From NCBI GenBank assembly GCA_902582765.1, contig CACHTK010000005.1, positions 1 through 50,411 on the forward strand: DNA of 50,411 bases, given 5' to 3'. The DNA is from an uncultured Pelagibacteraceae bacterium (GTDB taxonomy: Bacteria; Pseudomonadota; Alphaproteobacteria; Pelagibacterales; Pelagibacteraceae). The position numbers were made by a program, and so were the translations under genes. This document shows, one piece after another, positions 46,025 to 50,411 of the stretch (position 1 is the first letter of the stretch; each line of letters starts with the position of its first letter). Below the pieces are notes generated by a model. That model was not told where the DNA came from and made no database searches. It was given only the letters and a program-made list of their open reading frames with translations.

Positions 46025-47835
46025 TAAAAGGTAAATTTATAGATAACTTACCTAAAGTCTATGGGATATATACTGGAGGCTTTTTAGTATTTATCATTAT
46101 AATGGCTATAGCTGAGCAAGCTGGAATGACAGCAAAAATGATTGGTATCTTTTTTGTATCATTTACAGTTTTGATTTATGCTCTAATTGGTTGGTTATCT
46201 AGAACACTTCAAACAGATGCTTATTACGTAGCTGGAAGGCAAGTACCTACCGTATTTAATGGAATGGCAACTGCAGCAGACTGGATGTCTGGTGCATCGT
46301 TTGTAGCCATGGCAGGTGGTATTTACTTCAAGGGCTATGGTTATATGGCACTACTTGTTGGATGGACTGGTGGATACGTACTAGTTGCATCTTTGTTAGC
46401 ACCATATCTTAGAAAATTTGGATGTTATACTGTACCAGATTTTATAGGAACTCGTTACGGTGGTAACTTAGCAAGATTTAGTGCTGTTATAGTCTTAACT
46501 GTTGCATCATTTACTTACGTGACTGCTCAAATTAACGCTACAGGAACAATTGCTTCTGTTGCTTTAGATATTCCATTTGAAATTGCAGTTTACGTTGGAC
46601 TGGCGAGCATTTTGATGTGCTCAATGCTTGGTGGAATGAGAGCAGTAACTTGGACACAAGTTGCGCAATATATTGTATTAATTATTGCTTATTTACTTCC
46701 AGTATTCTGGATAAGTAACAATATTGGTGCAGGTTTCTTCCCACACTTCATGTTAGCTGACGAAGTAGCAAGAATTGCAGAACTTGAAGGTCAATTTGGA
46801 TTTGTTAAAAACTCAGCTGCAGATTTAGCTACAGTTCCAAAAGGATTGTCTGCAATTACTAAAGCGCACTCATCAGTTAATGCAACGCCTTGGGCATTTA
46901 TATCATTAGCAGTTTGTATGATGGCAGGAACAGCATCATTACCTCACGTTATGATGAGATACTTTACTACTCCAAGTGTAAGAACAGCTAGAAGATCAGT
47001 AGGTTGGTCGTTATTCTTTATATTCCTACTTTATTCTTCAGCTCCAATGTTAGCTACTCTATCAAAAATTTCATTGATGGATCCTAACTTGGCTACTGGT
47101 ATTATTGGTAAATCGATAACGGAAGTTCAAGCTCTTGACTGGTATCAAAACTGGAACCAAGCGAAGTTGATGTTTGTAAGTGACTTTAATGGCAATGGAA
47201 CTCTGGAACTTAATGAGTTCTTTATGAAAGGGAGTGCTGTTGTATTAGCAACACCTGAAATTGCTGGATTACCTTATGTAATATCTGGACTAGTTGCTGC
47301 TGGAGGTATGGCTGCTGCCATGTCAACTGCAGATGGATTAGTTTTAGCTATTTCAAATGCGTTATCACATGATGTTTACTACAAGATCATTAATCCAAAA
47401 GCTGAAACTGCAAAAAGATTAATTGTTGCAAGGGTATTACTTGTATTGATTGGTTTTGCAGGAGCTACAATTGCTGCACTAGAGATACAAGGTATTCTAG
47501 GTTCGGTAATTTGGGCTTTTGACTTTGCGATGTCTGGACTATTCTTCCCACTTGTACTTGGTGTATGGTGGAAGAGAGCTAACGCTCCAGGAGCTGTTGC
47601 GGGAATGCTATTAGGACTGATCTCAGGAACTGCGTATCTAGTTTGGGTACGAAGTGGTGGATCTGGTTTCTTAGGTATAACTCAACTAACTTTTGGAATA
47701 GTTGGAGCGGCTGTGAGTTTAGTTTCTATGATTGTTGTCAGTTTAATTACTGCAGCACCAGACGCAGCTACTCAGAAAATGGTTGATGATGTCCGTGTAC
47801 CAAGTGGAAAAACCATACTTGGAAAACAACATTAA
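46021..47835 (+). CDS. Sodium:solute symporter family protein (VC_2705/acetate-type)
   Basis: AGRQVPTVFNGMATAADWMSGASFVAMAGGIYFKGYGYMALLVGWTGGYVL; STADGLVLAISNALSHDVYYK. Confidence 0.92.
   Translation: MIKGKFIDNLPKVYGIYTGGFLVFIIIMAIAEQAGMTAKMIGIFFVSFTVLIYALIGWLSRTLQTDAYYVAGRQVPTVFNGMATAADWMSGASFVAMAGGIYFKGYGYMALLVGWTGGYVLVASLLAPYLRKFGCYTVPDFIGTRYGGNLARFSAVIVLTVASFTYVTAQINATGTIASVALDIPFEIAVYVGLASILMCSMLGGMRAVTWTQVAQYIVLIIAYLLPVFWISNNIGAGFFPHFMLADEVARIAELEGQFGFVKNSAADLATVPKGLSAITKAHSSVNATPWAFISLAVCMMAGTASLPHVMMRYFTTPSVRTARRSVGWSLFFIFLLYSSAPMLATLSKISLMDPNLATGIIGKSITEVQALDWYQNWNQAKLMFVSDFNGNGTLELNEFFMKGSAVVLATPEIAGLPYVISGLVAAGGMAAAMSTADGLVLAISNALSHDVYYKIINPKAETAKRLIVARVLLVLIGFAGATIAALEIQGILGSVIWAFDFAMSGLFFPLVLGVWWKRANAPGAVAGMLLGLISGTAYLVWVRSGGSGFLGITQLTFGIVGAAVSLVSMIVVSLITAAPDAATQKMVDDVRVPSGKTILGKQH
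47182..47217 (+). other. EF-hand-like Ca2+-binding loop in the symporter
   Basis: DFNGNGTLELNE matches the 12-residue DxNxNGxxxxxE pattern. Confidence 0.55.
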
Positions 47836-47851
47836 TTAAAATATTTTATTT

Positions 47852-47874
47852 TAGGGGCGAAAATTTCGCCCCTA
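47852..47874 (+). terminator. Strong hairpin after the symporter gene
   Basis: taggggcgaaa-a-tttcgccccta, 11-bp perfect arms 16 nt after the stop; no long T tract. Confidence 0.65.
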
Positions 47875-47875
47875 G

Positions 47876-48238
47876 ATGAGATCAAAAATGTCAGCAAACT
47901 TCCATCCCTTAGTTTATATAATTGATTATATCCTTGGAGTTATAATGTGGACTCTAATTGGGCGAGTTGCGATGAATATATTTCAGAAGGAAGATTCACA
48001 GTTTTTCTTTATGAAAGTATTTGTCAAACTAACAAACCCACTTATAAAAATATTTAAACCAATTACTCCAAGCTTCATTATAGGACCTTTGGTTCCACTT
48101 TATGTAGCATGGTTCTTTTACATGGGCCGTTTCTATTTAATGCCTTATTTACTTGGTTATTCAGTTATGGGCATGCTTTCATTCCCTCTTGAAAGTGAAA
48201 TTGCTAGAGAAATATATAGAATATTCAGTAAAAACTAA
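47876..48238 (+). CDS. YggT-like small membrane protein (alternative start at 47888)
   Basis: YILGVIMWTLIGRVAMNIFQKEDSQFFFMKVFVKLTNPLIKIFKPITPSFI resembles the YggT 'TDPLLxPxRxxxP' region; multiple TM. Confidence 0.6.
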   Translation: MRSKMSANFHPLVYIIDYILGVIMWTLIGRVAMNIFQKEDSQFFFMKVFVKLTNPLIKIFKPITPSFIIGPLVPLYVAWFFYMGRFYLMPYLLGYSVMGMLSFPLESEIAREIYRIFSKN

Positions 48239-48256
48239 TTCAAATAAAACAAAAAA

Positions 48257-48281
48257 TTGATACTAATATTTTTAGTATCAA
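48257..48281 (+). repeat. Stem-loop abutting the rpe start codon
   Basis: ttgatactaa-tattt-ttagtatcaa: 10-bp perfect arms ending at the base before the ATG at 48282. Confidence 0.6.
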
Positions 48282-48941
48282 ATGAAAAAAATTCAAATTT
48301 CTCCTTCTATATTATCTGCTGACTTCAGCCAGCTTGGTAATGAAATTAAGAAACTAGAACAAGGTGGGGCTGATTTAATTCACGTCGATGTAATGGATGG
48401 CCACTTTGTACCGAATCTAACAATAGGTCCACCAGTGATAAGAAATCTAAGAAAATATACCAAACTTCCATTTGATGTACACTTAATGATTTCTCCAGTA
48501 CATGAATACATTGAAAATTATGCAAATGCTGGTGCTGATATAATAACTATTCATCCTGAAGCAACTAAAAACTTAAAAGAGTCCATAAGTTTGATAAAAA
48601 AGTTTGGCAAAAAAGTTGGTGTATCTTTAAATCCAAAAACTGAAATAAAAACTTTAATTGATGAAATACACAATATTGATTTAATTCTTGTTATGAGTGT
48701 TAACCCTGGTTTTGGTGGGCAAAAATTTATGCCTGAAGTATTAGATAAAATAAAAGAATTAAAAAAATTAAAAGATAAAAACCAATATCACTTTGATATT
48801 GAGGTTGATGGAGGAATTAATTTTAGTAATTCAAAAATAGTTTTAGAGGCTGGGGCTGATATTTTGGTATCTGGAACCACAGTTTTTAAAGAGAACGATG
48901 GGGATATTAAAACTAATATAGAAAAACTAAAATCAATGTAA
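48282..48941 (+). CDS. rpe: Ribulose-phosphate 3-epimerase
   Basis: ISPSILSADFSQLGNEIKKLEQGGADLIHVDVMDGHFVPNLTIGPPVI; FDVHLMI; VNPGFGGQKFMPEVLDKI; EVDGGIN. Confidence 0.96.
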   Translation: MKKIQISPSILSADFSQLGNEIKKLEQGGADLIHVDVMDGHFVPNLTIGPPVIRNLRKYTKLPFDVHLMISPVHEYIENYANAGADIITIHPEATKNLKESISLIKKFGKKVGVSLNPKTEIKTLIDEIHNIDLILVMSVNPGFGGQKFMPEVLDKIKELKKLKDKNQYHFDIEVDGGINFSNSKIVLEAGADILVSGTTVFKENDGDIKTNIEKLKSM

Positions 48942-48942
48942 A

Positions 48943-50411
48943 ATGTTTTTAAAAAGTTCTTTTAATTATATCAATGAATTTTATTTTATTTTTAAAAACC
49001 AAATACGAAAGATTTATTTAAACTCATCTATTTATAATAAAAAAATTTCAAGAGTTGATGAAAATATTTTAGTTTATCAGCCAGGTCTTAATATACTTAG
49101 TTCATTAATAAAATATGAAAAACAAAAAAAGAAGATTGAAGATTTTAATGTTCAATCAATGTGGGAAAATAAACGTTTAAAATATAATGATTTTAAAAAA
49201 CTTCATAGTTTTTATTGGTTGTTTTCAATAGATCTTAAATCTTCAAATGAAGTTACTCAGTCAATTATTGAAAAATGGATTAAAAAGAATCAAAACTACG
49301 AAACAAAAAGTTGGGAAATAGATATTCTTTCTAAAAGAGTAATAGCTTGGATTTCAAATTCAAAAATAACTTATAATGAGTCTACAAGTCGCTATAAAAA
49401 TAGTTTTAACGAAATAATCAGTAAGCAAGTAAATCATTTAATGAATGAAATTGACAGATCATCTGATTTAAACGACAAGATGATAGGGTGTACAGCTATA
49501 ACTCTCACTGGTATAGCATACAAAAACAATAGATTTTTGGAGTATGGGTTAGATTTACTTAAAAAGATTATTAACACATCTTTTGATAATAACTATTTTC
49601 CAAAATCAAGAAATATAAGACAGATGGTTTTTTATTTAAAATATTTTATTTTGATAAGAGAGCTGTTAAAAGACTCATTAAATGACATCCCAGAATACTT
49701 AAATGAGATAATTCATTATCTTGGTAAATCCTATGATTTTATTTGGGGGTCATTAAAGCAGAGTTTATTATTTAACGGAAATAATAATTCAAACAATAAT
49801 GACTTTGACAAATATTTATCTCTTTTTAGATACAAGTTTAAGAATGATAAATTTGATGTATCTGGCTATACAATATTAAAAAATAAAAACATAGTCCTTG
49901 CTATGGACACAGGAAATAATCCAGCAAGAAATTACTCCGAAAATTATCAAAGTGGACCATTATCATTTGAATTTTTTTTTAAGGGTAAAAAACTAATTAC
50001 TAACTCTGGTTATTTTCAAGATCATAACCATCAACTGAATTCAATTTCAAAATCGACTGCAACTCATTCGACATTAATTTTAGATAACTCTTCAACTTGT
50101 AATTTTAAAAAAAATAGTAAAGGTCCTAGTATAGTAAGCAAAGGATTTAAAACGTTTGATGGTGACGTAACATATGAAAAAAATTATTGGAGTATTAAAT
50201 GCTCACATGATGGATATTTATCAAGATATGGAGTAATTCATCAAAGAAGTTTAGAGTTTGATATAAATAAGAATATTCTTTTTGGAAAAGAAAAACTTAT
50301 TAAAAAAAAGAATTTTAAAGTTACTAACTTTGAAATAAGGTTTCATCTATTACCAAACATTAAAGTAACAAAGCTTCAGGACAATAAATCTATATTAATT
50401 GAATTGGAGAA
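48943..50411 (+). CDS. Heparinase II/III family protein, C-terminus truncated by window edge
   Basis: Own translation: MFLKSSFNYINEFYFIFKNQIRKIYLNSSIYNKK...VLAMDTGNNPARNYSENYQSGPLSFEFFFKGKKLITNSGYFQDHNHQLNSISKSTATHSTLILDNSS; TATHSTL-type motif. Confidence 0.85.
   Translation, partial: MFLKSSFNYINEFYFIFKNQIRKIYLNSSIYNKKISRVDENILVYQPGLNILSSLIKYEKQKKKIEDFNVQSMWENKRLKYNDFKKLHSFYWLFSIDLKSSNEVTQSIIEKWIKKNQNYETKSWEIDILSKRVIAWISNSKITYNESTSRYKNSFNEIISKQVNHLMNEIDRSSDLNDKMIGCTAITLTGIAYKNNRFLEYGLDLLKKIINTSFDNNYFPKSRNIRQMVFYLKYFILIRELLKDSLNDIPEYLNEIIHYLGKSYDFIWGSLKQSLLFNGNNNSNNNDFDKYLSLFRYKFKNDKFDVSGYTILKNKNIVLAMDTGNNPARNYSENYQSGPLSFEFFFKGKKLITNSGYFQDHNHQLNSISKSTATHSTLILDNSSTCNFKKNSKGPSIVSKGFKTFDGDVTYEKNYWSIKCSHDGYLSRYGVIHQRSLEFDINKNILFGKEKLIKKKNFKVTNFEIRFHLLPNIKVTKLQDNKSILIELE

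Noticed and set aside
1-50411. CRISPR arrays, IS elements, prophage or defence islands
   Set aside because: No regularly spaced repeats, transposase/integrase, cas, restriction-modification or phage structural genes recognised in the ORFs or by reading the sequence.

Overview
This is an AT-rich, gene-dense bacterial chromosome segment with very short or overlapping gene junctions. Gene content and style look like a streamlined marine alphaproteobacterium, most likely SAR11/Pelagibacterales; that assignment is an inference from recognised proteins, not a database search. I saw no rRNA, tRNA, CRISPR array, IS element or prophage. Main blocks: (i) alpha/beta hydrolase (truncated at the left edge), MFS transporter, and a ggt / acyl-CoA ligase / ketopantoate-reductase-like trio; (ii) a TRAP transporter (dctPQM) whose large permease carries a C-terminal extension of about 320 aa; (iii) an ABC uptake system with two ATPases (GlpSTPQV-like architecture) next to an alcohol dehydrogenase, D-2-hydroxyacid dehydrogenase, FAD-linked D-lactate/glycolate-type dehydrogenase, aminotransferase and two tandem LldD-type oxidases, one broken by a poly-A frameshift; (iv) a PagL-like lipid A deacylase at the end of a ccmCDEFGH cluster; (v) hspQ, yciB, DUF2794, Bax-inhibitor-1, aldo/keto reductase, IalB-like, argG; (vi) a photolyase-family protein whose FAD-binding domain is N-terminal and is followed by a Rossmann-like region, suggesting a circularly permuted photolyase; (vii) a small protein ending in CGCC, MBL-fold hydrolase, folD, yggT, mscS, hemD, hemC, tsaD; (viii) an unlisted 40-aa very basic micro-ORF, a TPR-sulfotransferase, EVE protein, acs, a DUF4212/SSS symporter pair, a second YggT-like protein, rpe, and a heparinase II/III-like gene running off the right edge. 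Strong intergenic hairpins sit directly after the solute-binding protein genes of both transport operons. The permuted photolyase-like protein is the best candidate for something undescribed.
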